Source: Annona cherimola (Eukaryota > Streptophyta > Magnoliopsida > Magnoliales > Annonaceae). Taken from it: DNA of 64,000 nt. A model generated the notes under the pieces. The model worked only from the letters and a program-made list of their open reading frames with translations, did not search any database and was not told the DNA's origin. Of this stretch, positions 1-10,634 are shown one piece after another (the stretch's first letter is position 1; each line of letters starts with the position of its first letter). The DNA lies in assembly GCA_030490835.1 (NCBI GenBank), contig CM059971.1, forward strand, positions 104,288,095 through 104,352,094, written 5' to 3'. A program made the position numbers and the translations under genes.

Positions 1-1240
1 TTGGACATCTTCATTCCACCACCAAGTTTCTCTATGTGGGGATCTACGATTTTTATATACACCTACAATACTTTGTCCTACTTCTTTTATGTTAATTGCC
101 ATTTTATCCCACATCGATTCTACTCCATCTTCTTGTGTGTCCCATTTAACTTCTTCTATCATTCTTTTTCTAAAAAGTTCTATGTTGTTTCCTTTTAAAT
201 TCCACCATTTAATTTTTGGAATAACATTGTCTTTAGTTTTTGTTGACTCTTTTTGTGTATATATATCCATCACTAATAATCTATGTTGCATAGCTAAACT
301 CTCACCTGGGATAACTTTACAATTTATACAAAGGGATCTATCCAATTTTCTTATAAGGAAGAAATCTATTTGGCTAGAATTGGTCCCACTCTTAAAAGTT
401 ATTAAATGTTCATCTCGTTTTTGAAATAAGGTATTAGCTATAACCAAATCATATGCTATAGCAAAGTCCAAAATGGCATTCCCCATTTCGTTCCTTATTC
501 CAAAACCAAAGCCCCCATGACTTCTCTCATATCCTACCTTCTCTTTTCCTACATGTCCATTTAAATCTCCACCTATCACAACTTTTTCTTGGTTAGATGT
601 TCTTTGCATAATACTATCTAAGTCATCCCAAAATTGTTTCTTGATTCTATCATCTAATCCTACTTGTGGTGCATAAGCACTAATCACATTTAAAACCTCT
701 GCACCTAATACAAGTTTTATTTGAATAATTCTATCATTTACTCTATTGACATCTACAACTTTATTTATGAAATTGTTATCTACTATTATCCCTACACCGT
801 TTCTATTATCATCTTTGCCTATATACCATAATTTGAATCCATTAATCTCTTTAGCCTTCTCTCCTTTCCACCTAGTCTCTTGAAGGCATGCTATATTAAT
901 TTTTCTCCTTCTCATAACATCTACTACTTCCATACTTTTCCCTGAAAGAGTCCCAACATTCCACGAGGCAAAACGGACCTTGCGTTTTGATATCACCTTC
1001 TTCCCTAAACCACGTCCATAAAGGCATGGGAACTTTTGTTGACTTTTCGTCACAACCGGACGTTGTTGTGTCGCGTCGCTTCCGGGGGGACGCCCTAGCA
1101 ACCCTTGCCCATTTCTCACTACATCCGGGCTCCGATGTAGCGCGTCGCTTCTGGGGAAACGCCCTAGCAACCCTTGCTCATTTCTCACTACAGCCGGGCT
1201 CCGCTGCAGCGCGTCGCTTACAGGGAACGCCCTAGCATTA
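1..1240 (-). mobile_element. LINE retrotransposon, 5' part with intact endonuclease reading frame
   Basis: Read on the minus strand, one frame stays open from about 1210 down to position 1 and leaves the window, so well over 350 codons have no stop. It encodes an exonuclease-endonuclease-phosphatase fold: ASWNVGTLSGKS near the N-terminus, then CLQETRWKG, NRNGVGIIV, SAYAPQ, GGDLNGHVG and SQIDFFLI, in the order expected of an APE-type LINE endonuclease. Plant copies are often labelled craniofacial development protein 2-like. The reverse transcriptase half would lie beyond position 1. The upstream 69-bp tandem units (1074-1218) belong to the element's 5' region. The element lies antisense to the UNC93-like gene, either in one of its introns or upstream of it. 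The 5' boundary near 1240 is approximate and I did not find its target duplication. Confidence 0.88.
1074..1235 (-). repeat. 69-bp tandem units in the LINE 5' region
   Basis: The heptamer CGTCGCT recurs at 1074, 1143 and 1212, giving a period of exactly 69 bp (23 codons). Two full units and a partial third share the core CGCCCTAGCAACCCTTGC. On the minus strand two units read in frame into the endonuclease ORF (LLGRPPGSDATQQRP follows LLGRFPRSDALHRSP), so they encode a repeated N-terminal peptide. The outermost unit is one base out of frame. Confidence 0.8.
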
Positions 1241-2384
1241 ACAATTTTTAATATATTTTCAGAATCCATAAAGAGATGTGGCGGTGATTTTTAATGGCAC
1301 CGGCTGCCAGCCTGACATGCCAACCCTCGCTTTTTTCCCGGGCTTGGGACCGGCAGTAAGATAGAAACTCTACTGGCAAGGTTATATAATTGTCATATGT
1401 ATTTGTTTTTTGATTAAATCTTAATGTTCAAAGGAGCTTTTTCTAAAACGTCAGTCCAAAATGAAGCATGGGATATAATGGACCTTGGCCTTAAAAATAA
1501 TGCCCACCTCAAGGTGATACATAAATTAATAATCACTTTTGCTTCAAATAATTGGTTTCTTTTATTCAGTGCAGCAGAAAGCCATAGACCTGAGTGATTT
1601 TGACATGGAAATTAGAACCCTGGTGCTTGTTCGGATAGAGGGAATGTAATATTCACCAAGGGGAGAAGAAAATAAATAGTGAAAAGGTAGGTTATTAAGG
1701 GAAATTGGAGGAAAAGGAATTCGTTCTCCTTTGCTACCCATCCAAAGTCCAAACAGCCCCCCAAGAAGAATTCGAAGAAAATGTCTCTATTTTATCCTGT
1801 TTTCTTTATTTTCAGACTATAATACGTGATGATGAGTGTGCTATTCTTTGTAACAATTTGGGGTCTTGGTTGACCTCATCTCACCATGTCTGTCTTGCAG
1901 TGCTTCTATTGATGTATCGGAGTAATACAATCAATTTATTGGTGATAAATACTACTTGGCCCATCTATTTTGATTTTCCATTTTCAAGCATCACCAATTG
2001 TTGGAAATGTTGCCGATATGTAGGTGATTTTGGAACTAGAAATAGCTAGAATTATAGGTGACATTGCTCAATTTTTTGCATAGTGAGACTATATGCAATA
2101 GCGGGATCAACTGCATTACATAATGGGTATGGTGGTAACATCATCAGACAGATAGAAGCCTGTATTGGCTTGCAGTGATGCTGTCATGGCTTGTAATTTG
2201 CAAGAGTATATTTTGTCTTGAGTTTAAATTAATAAGGTTGGCAATGATGGCAATGGCTAGACTTTATGCCTATGTTACCATTTTCTACTAATTTGCACCG
2301 TGTAAACACTAGTGGCTTTCCTATTAGGGCATCACTGTTAAGATAAAACGGTTGGCTCACCCTTGCAGAAAGACACTAAGGATC
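1241..2384. other. Non-coding stretch between the LINE and the UNC93-like exons
   Basis: Short open frames here have no recognisable domain and no exon signature. If the LINE sits inside the UNC93-like gene this is intron, otherwise it is intergenic. I searched it by eye for the UNC93 exon that should precede 2708 and did not find one. Confidence 0.5.
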
Positions 2385-2655
2385 TGTTAGGCATTTGGTA
2401 ATTAAAAAGAAAAAGCTCTCCCGCCTCTTCATACGTACCTTTTAATATGATCTGATGCCTTACCTATTTCACTACCCTACTTTTTCTATTCTTACTTTTA
2501 CATTTCAATAATTTCTTCACATTTTCCAATACAGCTACCCTATCTATTTTATTTTTATCCTTTTTACTTTTATCATCACCCCTATCACATTACATTATTG
2601 TCTTACTTTTTCAACATTTTTCCCTACAAAAATTTCTCCTTTTTTTATTTAACAA
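2385..2655 (-). mobile_element. Degenerate Tourist-like MITE
   Basis: It carries the reverse-oriented core of the window's Tourist-like family (CCCTATCTATTTTATTTTTATCC, then CATCACCCCTATCACATTA). The left end contains a relic of the terminal TTTGGTAATT. Ends are degraded and no 3-bp duplication was resolved. It lies directly before the penultimate UNC93-like exon. Confidence 0.6.
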
Positions 2656-2707
2656 TTCAGAATGAACAAGCTATTCATTTCCTAAGTTGCTTGTTCTCTT
2701 TTTGCAG

Positions 2708-3817
2708 CTTCAGTCAAAAGTTTTTTCAAGTTTATTGGAACTTTTCTGATTTTTGACCTTTTTTTTATTATTTTAATTTTAAGCTTAACTAGCAGCACAC
2801 TTGGATACATCTTCCTAGTTCTTATGGCCTTCATATGGGGTATGGGCAATGGAGTGTTCAATACACAGATCAATGCAATTCTTGGAGTGCTGTTCAGACG
2901 TGACATGGTAATGCCTGTAAACCTTGTCAATCCTCTTCGTTGATTTGCACTCTTCTAGCTACTTTCTTTCAAAGTGTTGCAAATCCTTTGCCAAAGCTGG
3001 CTTTAGCCTTGAACATTTGCATCAGCTTCCCCTCAAGTCATGCATGTTATGCGTCTTATTCTTTTTAATTCTATTGTATTAGGAATTAAATAAAGCTTCT
3101 TGTTGACAATTAGCCTCACTCCAATGCCATATAATGTTATATTTACAGAAACCTGGGCATATAAATGCTGGTCATTTGGTAGACTGGAAACATGTCAACA
3201 ATCCATCTGTTGGTAACTTGGTCCTCGTGGGTTTGGACTTTGGATGGAAAGGAAACATTGCAGCCATTTTATGGACATTTTTTTGGTGAATTGTGCTTCA
3301 AAACCACATTGGAAGCAGTCCATTAACTAAAATGAGAGCTCGTGAAACATGTTAGTCGATAGCAACTATTGAAATGGTGCAGGATGACCTAGTGTGCTTG
3401 TGCTTTGGTCAGTGACTCAAAAATTTATTTTGCGATGTTTTGGCTTTCAGGTAGATACAATGCAAAACCCTAGGCCTGTAAATTGTTAGCCCTGATTGAG
3501 TCCATGGCCATTTAGTTTTTCTGCCTTGACCAAAAGAGTCTGACTGCAACCACTCTGGAAATTGCACAGCCTGCTTGACATCCTTTGTTTGGGGCATCAA
3601 ACTGCAATGTTAGTACTAACAAATTGTTGGGCAGGAGGCAGCATTTGCACAATTGAAGGCGTGGCAGAGTGGTGCGATAGCTGTTGTGTTCTTCGTCAGC
3701 CCTCACATCGGATTTCATACGATGCTGTTGTCAATGTTGGTTGCACTATGCATCTCAGTCGCTGCATTTCTATTCCTGACTCTTCAGCTAGAGAAGGCTT
3801 TCTCTTCTGCATCTTGA
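2708..3817 (+). CDS. UNC93-like protein, 3' end (last two exons)
   Basis: UNC93-like proteins are multi-membrane-span proteins of the major facilitator superfamily; Arabidopsis At3g09470 is the closest family member I recall. The last exon is 3635-3817 and ends in TGA. It encodes EAAFAQLKAWQSGAIAVVFF and a final membrane helix ending LTLQLEKAFSSAS. The previous exon ends at 2907 with GT donor and encodes LGYIFLVLMAFIWGMGNG, NTQINAILGVLF and RRDM. Joining 2907 to 3635 restores RRDMEAAFAQL, the family's conserved junction. The 5' edge of the penultimate exon is uncertain: TGCAG before 2708 gives ASV as in relatives but adds about 20 unusual hydrophobic residues; TTTAAG before 2784 avoids them. 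Earlier exons must lie left of the window or are lost, so gene versus truncated copy is undecided. Confidence 0.75.
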
Positions 3818-5036
3818 TGGTGGCAGTCCATCAAAGCAAATTGTGAGATCTTGTTACCAAGGTTTTCTCTGTGGGTGTTATCAAAAGGTCCTAAGACCGG
3901 ATATGCCATTTATTTGTGTCGGTTTTCTTCTAAACTTTGAAATGTTTACTTGTGCTAGGTTGGCCCAATTGGATTTGAAGAAGTTCATCCTACATAGTGT
4001 CAGTACAGGAGTGAGCCTCTCACTCCTTTTGCAGATATGGCGAATCTTGTTGCATTTTTCTGTGCTTTACGTTTCAATTTGGTAATGCAATGTGTTATTG
4101 TCAAATGTTTTTCAATTTGGCGCTTGAATGTGTAACCTTCTTCTCTTGGATAAGCTTGTTGTTTAGCTACATAAAAGCATTTTACAGCCAATCAATCTAT
4201 GGGAACCAGCGAACATCCTTGATTTGAGAAGCCATCCAAGAACCAACCTCCCGTTTTTATCTTAAAAACCAAGTGAAACTTATATTCCACTAATCATAAC
4301 CAAAACAGTGAAGCTTGTTGTCATATTATCTCCGATGGTTGCGATCAACGGGGAATGCAGCAAAGACTGTTGTCCGCTGCTGCTTGAATAAACTGCAACC
4401 TCGGCAGGTTTGGATTTCTAAAATTTTAGGATAAATTCCATATGTGACTACAAATTATACCCAAATATACAGTTGTCTGAATAAATGTACTAAATACGAC
4501 CACATATTTTCAGTTTTTTTCCAAATATGACCATGTGGTCAGTTTGGCCGCTTTTTTTTTTTTTTTTTTTTACCTAAATGCCTCTTGCAAAAATCTTAAC
4601 CCAACATAAAGAGTGATCTCTATTACATTTTGGGGTAAAGTTGTGCTTTGATAACCTTGCAGAAAGGACCTGTTATTGGATTTAGTTTTAGGTTTTTAAT
4701 AGCTTTTTTAGTTTTAAAAAAGGTAAAATTGAATTGCACGATCATATTCAATTCTATAAATGTCTGATCCTATCCATAACTACAGGTGTAGTCAATGTTA
4801 TTAAAAGTGGACCACACCGGATGGGACAGTTCAAACTTTGGGCGGCTGGTTCAACCGCAAGACTGTTCAATCAATCAAGAAAACCGGGAATCTTGGCAAT
4901 TGGTGATATGAGATATATTTACACAGTTACAAAGTAATTTCAAATATCAAAATATCACTTTTTTAAATTGCGGATTTGTTCCATTCATACATCTTTTATG
5001 ATTTAAAAAAGGTTTAATTTTAAATATACCTACTCC
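3818..5036. other. UNC93-like 3' flank and intergenic DNA
   Basis: The first few hundred bases are the likely 3' UTR. A poly-T run lies near 4551-4570. The segment around 4425-4555 resembles one arm of a fold-back element (repeated phrases about AAATATGACC and TACAAATTATACCC), but I see no partner arm. No coding exon was recognised. Confidence 0.5.
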
Positions 5037-5458
5037 ATTTGTCCTTAATTACAAATATATCAACTAAGTTTGAAAGCTTTTACATATATCCACTAAGTAT
5101 TCTATTAATTTCAGATATACTTAATATGACATTTAGAAAAGTTTAGTAATTTAAAAATCTCATAATATCCCTAGTTAATCCAGCTTCTATTTTATTGTTG
5201 TCATATTCAGCTTCGTTTTACTTAGCTTGTCTTTCAAATTGCATGAGCTTCCATCCAGTCACCCAACTTCCGTCATAATTAAATACTATTATTATTAAAT
5301 TATAAGGGATATTTTAGACCTTTTTTATGATATATAATAGTGATTTTAAGTTGTGCACGACAGAATGGTTATAAATGAAATTTTGTCCTTATTTAGTGCG
5401 TATATTTGAAAATTTTGAAATTTAGTAGACATGTTTATAATAATTAAGGGCAAATGAA
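5037..5458. mobile_element. Degenerate fold-back MITE
   Basis: The left end CATTTGTCCTTAATTACAAA is an imperfect inverted copy of the right end near 5435-5458, which read backwards is CATTTGCCCTTAATTATTAT. The arms continue for roughly 100 bases with indels (ACTAAGTTTGAAA against ACTAAATTTCAAA). No ORF. No clean target duplication found. Confidence 0.5.
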
Positions 5459-5998
5459 TGAAGAGAGCATGCTAAAAATCAACCCTTTAAAAAAAATTTC
5501 TTCGTACGCACTCTTTGCTTTAGCTGGCGGAACGTTTACCGGTATCAAGTGCTTCAGTTATGGCCGTTCTCCTACCGCCAAAACTCTCCCACAAATACCA
5601 AGAAAATTAGGATCCCTTCGCGTGCAGGAAAGAATCGCATCACAAGCTCTTACCAGCGATCCCTTCCCTGAGATCGAACACAGCAACAGATGGATGGATG
5701 GATACATGTGTGCATGGTGCGCGTTGTGGGTCCCACCATTTCCCACCCACGTTAGTTTTTGCCCTTTTTTTTTTTTTTTTTTTCTATTTCCGTTTGCAAT
5801 TAACTAATTTCGTCTTCCTTGTCTCTCTTCGCGCGAATCTCGAGTGGCTGACCTTCCCCAGTTAGAAAAGTGGTTGAGATTAGGTAGATTCCTTTCCTTC
5901 CTTCCTCATCAATAATCCCTCTCCTCCCTCTCGCCGTTCTTGAACTTCCACCGCACTACTACTCACCCGCAGCGCATGTTAGCTACTGTAACCTGAAT

Positions 5999-6361
5999 AT
6001 GATCCTCACGACTTTCCTCCGCCATATGGTGGAGCGCCGCCCACTGCTGATCTACGCCGCCACCTGGACTGCCCTCCTCACAGCCACCGTCGCCCTCGCC
6101 TCTTTCGCTCCAGAGATGGCCTTCGTCCACGCCATTTCCCCGGCCTCCGCCTTATCTCGGGCCTGCCGTCAACGCGGCGCCGTTAGGATACCCTTAGAGG
6201 GGCCGGGCGAAGTCCTCTGCTTCCCGGCCCACCACATCCGGCGGTCGAAGATGGATCTGCTGGTGCCCCCCGCGTTCGCAGCGGCGGTGGTGGCTGCGTC
6301 GGCGTGCTTGGTTCGAGCCGTCGGGCTGTGGGAAGACGACAGAGAGGAGGACTCGTTCTAA
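5999..6361 (+). CDS. Conserved plant two-transmembrane protein of unknown function
   Basis: This single-exon 120-residue ORF is GC-rich (third positions mostly G/C), unlike its AT-rich surroundings, as expected for a real plant gene. It matches from memory a family of uncharacterised plant membrane proteins with an N-terminal RPLLIYAATWTALLTATVA helix (about residues 14-36), a conserved centre FVHAISPASALSRAC then RIPLEGPGEVLCFPAH, and a second helix VPPAFAAAVVAASACLVRA (about 88-108). The tail is short and acidic (WEDDREEDSF). The two conserved cysteines, C56 and the C of EVLCFP, lie between the helices and could pair, which is inference. The ATG at 5999 is preceded by a pyrimidine-rich likely 5' UTR (about 5885-5990). 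No biochemical role is known to me. Confidence 0.8.
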   Translation: MILTTFLRHMVERRPLLIYAATWTALLTATVALASFAPEMAFVHAISPASALSRACRQRGAVRIPLEGPGEVLCFPAHHIRRSKMDLLVPPAFAAAVVAASACLVRAVGLWEDDREEDSF

Positions 6362-6889
6362 CTTCTAACGTGCGCGCACGGGGAGCTAGCGTAACTGTCG
6401 CAATCTCCACTCACCTGAATCATGTTTTCATCCTGCCTGTCTTTTTCTACCCCCCATCTTTTTTCTTTTTCTTTTTTTTTTTTAGTTTACGTTTTTATTG
6501 CCAGCTGTTATTTATTCGCTAATTCCCACGTGTGAGAGCGAGGGCTTGGGTTGGCCGGGCCCACTTCAATTATACTGTGCTGACAAAGCCATCCAAAGGA
6601 ACGGAACCCGTTGCTCGAGGGATTTTCGAACGCGTTGGACGTACGTGCTTGCTATTTTATCTTCTCCATCTATATTTCCTCCGCATGATGCATAACGAAT
6701 CGCATGCATATCAGCAAGCCAGCAACATGACGTGCAGCGCGGTCGGAAAAGATGAGGACCCACACACAAGCAGATTTTAGAGCGTTCAAGAACAAAGAAC
6801 AAAGAATAGAAGACATGAAAATAGAGTTACTCTTTTGTAAAACTCCATTTCGTTCTATTTTTTTCCCATCTCCGTAATTAATAAAAAAT
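6362..6889. other. 3' flank of the two-TM protein gene
   Basis: It contains a poly-T stretch around 6470-6483 and a G-box-like CCACGTGTG near 6527. No exon or RNA gene recognised. Confidence 0.4.
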
Positions 6890-7335
6890 TCATTTAATCC
6901 ATTTTATGTAGTATTATTTAGATTTTCTTAGAAATCTTATCAATTTAGTAGTATATATACGTAGAATTGATGAAATAAAATAGTTTAATACTAAATGTTA
7001 ATTTTAAAATTATATTTTTAACATTTAAACCATCTAAAATATGAAGAACTGCTCATATAAAGTACTACTGTATTATAATACATATGTAAATGGCTCTCAG
7101 AATTTTTTATAATTACCTGTCTAAATGACTCTAAGAATTTTTTATAATTACCTATGATTATACACTTTTAAGCAAATGTGGCTATGTACATATTTGATTT
7201 GAATGAAATTTAATCTCGTAACTAAACCAATAATGCTAAATATAATAGATGTAGTATACTATCATCAATCAGAACATATGGAATTACATAAATCTACTTC
7301 TATATATAGAGTGGATTTGATTAACACTATACTAA
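6890..7335. repeat. Fold-back MITE, family C
   Basis: It shares phrases with the copies near 57779, 32232, 25860 and 30655: AGCAAATGTGGCTATG, ATTTGATTTGAATGAAATTT, and the end motif CTACTTCTATATA. It is AT-rich, without ORF, and its ends are approximate. The stretch 7336-7696 that follows shows nothing recognisable. Confidence 0.45.
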
Positions 7336-7696
7336 TCAATTTTAAAATAAATAAAAGAGGGTCACAAGTAAGTATAAGTTTAGAGTGGCTAAACTTATTA
7401 AGATCCTTATCTTACACACGCACTAATTTCTGATTTAAAATGATTTCAACTAGTATTAATAATTATTTATTTATTTCTCTATTTAATTAAAAAAGATGGA
7501 ATAAATTACATAAAATGATGCAAATGAAGTCCACGTAAACCGGTTCAACATTTGCTTAGATGTTAACCTGTTCTAAGTCAACGTTGCCTAATATGTATTT
7601 GGTGGGACATTCAATTCATTAACTTTTCTTTTTGTTAAAAAAAAATCTGGTCTGGGGCATCAAAAGAGTTGATTTTTTTATGAGTATATATATATA

Positions 7697-8060
7697 GGAT
7701 TATATTCCTGTGCAGTATTCCGGTGCAGCATCGCTGTAATGGGTCCCACATGATCATGAAATCATGATCTACTCCACCCATTGTATTTAGAATAATGTAT
7801 TCTATTACCATACCAATTTTCATCCCAATCAGATATGTATATGGGCCCCATCTGAAAATGGTACAAATCCAACGTAATAAAATAATTTGATGAAAATAAC
7901 AACTTTAAAGTATCTGATTGGGATGAAAATTGGTATGGTAATAGAATACATTATTCTAAATACAATTGGTGGAGTAGATCATGATTTCATGATCATGTGG
8001 GGCCAATTTTTAGGCCACTGTACCGTTGTTCCGGTGCAGTGACGCTGCACCGGAACAGCT

Positions 8061-8062
<2 letters not shown>
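7697..8062. mobile_element. MITE family A, rearranged into a long hairpin
   Basis: Family A elements have ends rich in GTGCAG palindromes and a body containing CATTGTATTTAGAAT and ACCAATTTTCATCC. Here the body runs forward to about 7910 and then repeats backwards. Arms 7741-7835 and 7911-8003 are inverted copies of each other over about 93 bp with very few mismatches, around a 75-bp spacer. Both ends abut (TA)n tracts. A transcript would fold into a near-perfect long stem. Confidence 0.8.

Positions 8063-8092
<30 letters not shown>
8063..8092. repeat. (TA)n microsatellite
   Basis: Uninterrupted TA repeats separate two family A MITEs. A 9-bp duplication of TA sequence would be hidden inside such a tract. 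Confidence 0.9.
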
Positions 8093-8095
<3 letters not shown>

Positions 8096-8461
8096 AAATG
8101 ATCCAGTGCATGCGACTGCACCGTGCAGTCCATGCACTGTGGGCCCCACCTGATCATTTCCCATAAATCCACCCCACCCATTGTATTTAGAATTGTTCAC
8201 TTTATTACCATACCAATTTTCATCCAAATCCAACATGTGTGTAGTCTCCATCTTAAAACGGTGCAAAATCAACGTAATAAAATAGTTTAATGTAAATATC
8301 AAGTTTAAAGTAGTTTTTTCAACATCTAAACCGTCTAAAGTATGATTTATATATGGATAAATGAGTGTATAAAGTTTCATTACAATCTAATATGTGTGGG
8401 GTCCATTTTACAGCGGACTGCACCGTAATTATGGTGCAGTCCGACTGCACAGGATCGGTTC

Positions 8462-8463
<2 letters not shown>
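8093..8463 (+). mobile_element. MITE family A, near-complete copy
   Basis: Left end GGGAAATGATCCAGTGCATG and right end, read backwards, GGGAACCGATCCTGTGCAGT are imperfect terminal inverted repeats. Next to each lies a small palindrome built on GACTGCACCGTGCAGTC or a variant. The body is shared with the copies at 19607 (inverted), 10264, 23312 and 48004. It is flanked on both sides by (TA)n. No ORF, so it is non-autonomous. Confidence 0.85.

Positions 8464-8507
<44 letters not shown>
8464..8507. repeat. (AT)n microsatellite
   Basis: About 44 bp of AT repeats directly adjoin the right end of the family A MITE. Confidence 0.9.
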
Positions 8508-8509
<2 letters not shown>

Positions 8510-10263
8510 TGACACGTCATATTACATTCAAGCACATTCATAACCCTCATATAATGGAGAAACATTTTCGATAATACTTTACAAAGGAGAGAAAGTGTAA
8601 ATAACTCCATCAAATAGAAGAAATAGAAAAACTCTCACACAATCTAAATGAGGAAGACTAGAATTAACTCATGACCAAGCAACAATTGACCAACATGAGT
8701 TACCATAAGAGTATACCCCTAGTGGCATCAACAGAGTGGATTTGATTGAAGTACAATCAGCAATCTGGGGACAAAATTAATTACGGAGTCAGTGAATTTT
8801 AAATAAATAATAGAGTTGACGGATGATTTAAAATATTATTCCGGAAAATAATATAGAATAAAATTCCTTTATGAAATCAAATTCGATCAAAGTCAAATTG
8901 ACTCTCCTGATGAGACCAGGGGAAAAAAATGTCTTACGGTATGCATATAACACCTTCCGGCTACTGCATGAGATTGATGTATGATAAAAAAAAGGGAGGT
9001 TAAAAATATATCAATAATCAAGCAAAAATTAACCATACGAAACGAAAATGAGATGGTGTTAATTAATTATACAATGATATAAAATAATTAGGCTTTCGAA
9101 TGAACATTATAAACAATTACGAATGATAGATAGGAATATATATCAAGACATGCAATGAAATTCGTTTTTAATTGGGACCCATTGGTTGACTCATCATCAA
9201 CTAGGGGTTTGCTCTGGTGACTATTTGTAAAGAAAATTAGTTGCCTACGATAATCTTTTGCAACCCATGTTTGTCAGTATTTGCAACCAAGTTTATTTGA
9301 TTTTTAATTGACTTAGCACAGATGAAAACACGTACAGAGCACTTGCAGTGGCCAATTTCTAGCAGTAAAAACAGCCATTTGACATTAAAAAAAAAAAGAG
9401 AGAGAGAACGAATAAATAACGGAAAGCTTATGATTTGTTATAAACAAATGTCATTTGTTCTAAATCATTTTCCATATATATATATATATTGTATGAATTA
9501 ATGTGTAATTGACTACATAAATATTCATAAAACCTACAGAAGTACAAGAGTATTATATGTGCTATTCTTGTATTGGAGACTCTGCTTGCTCAGCAGGCCA
9601 ACACAGAATTACTGTCACACGGCAATTTCAACCCAAACTTAAAGCAATAAGCCAGTGTACTCTTTTGTCTAGTATCTATAAAGTTATAAAATTCTCGATC
9701 ATGTGGGTGGAAACTAGAAGAGGACAGATATGGTCAGTTGTCATTGGATTAGTTTGGAGCGAATTCAGGTCTACCTAATCCAAATATGAATTTATCCTAT
9801 ATATATGTGGAAAATTTCCACCCAACTGTGCCTCCCGTTTAACTAATTTCTAGCCAAGCTTCCTTCTACTCCATTCCTAATACGGTCATTACTTTTGGGT
9901 TGGTTGAGGCTTGTTTCCTTCGAACAATTATTTTAATACAATGATGAGTTATTAATTTTCCAGTTGATTGAAATTAATTAACGTAACATTAATATCAGCA
10001 TCAGCTCATGTTCAATTCCTATATGCCTGCCTAAGAAAAGGCTTTTAGTGAGCATGGATTCATAAAAAGCTGTATCGGTCATCTTTTTATATATTTTTTA
10101 TGCAATGATATTTTATTAACATTGATTTTGTTTATTTCACATCATTACCAGAAAGAAAAGAATGCAACAATTGAAGGTTATTCACATGAATTTGGAGGCA
10201 TCTTTTCTTATGTACGACGACTGAAGAGGTGGGTTGAAATATATATACAGGGATATATATGTA
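8508..10263. other. Gene-free AT-rich DNA
   Basis: Short poly-A/GA and TA runs occur (about 9388-9408 and 9475-9490). No exon, RNA gene or bounded repeat was recognised. Confidence 0.4.
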
Positions 10264-10634
10264 TAAGAACCATCATGTGCATACGATTATAGTGCAATTT
10301 GCTGTAAAATGGGCCTACACATATTAAAATATAAAAATAATTTATACAATCATTTATCGACATAAAAATCATACTTTAAACGGTTTAGATATTAGAAATA
10401 TAACTTTAAATTTGATATTTGTGTAAGATTATTTTATTATATTGATTTTGTATCATTTTAAGATAAGGCACGTACACATGTTGGATGTAGATGAAAATTG
10501 GTATGTTATCAAAATAAATAGTTTTAAATACAATGAGTAAGGTTAATGTTAATTTTAATACACGTGGAGTCTATTTTTGGGTAGACTGCACCTGTAATAA
10601 CGGTGCAGTTCAGCTGCACTCGATTAACTTCCTA
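10264..10634 (-). mobile_element. MITE family A, diverged copy
   Basis: It is inverted relative to the copy at 8093: TTGCTGTAAAATGGGCC at the left, TTGGATGTAGATGAAAATTGG in the body, and the GTGCAG palindrome GGTGCAGTTCAGCTGCAC at the right. TATATA sequences lie at both flanks. Ends are approximate. Confidence 0.7.

Noticed and set aside
987..1235. Plus-strand ORF with three 23-residue repeats
   Set aside because: It is the complementary reading of the LINE's 69-bp units. The endonuclease frame on the minus strand is the biological one.
2682..2930. Minus-strand ORF of 82 codons
   Set aside because: It is the opposite strand of the UNC93-like exon, which has a family match and splice signals.
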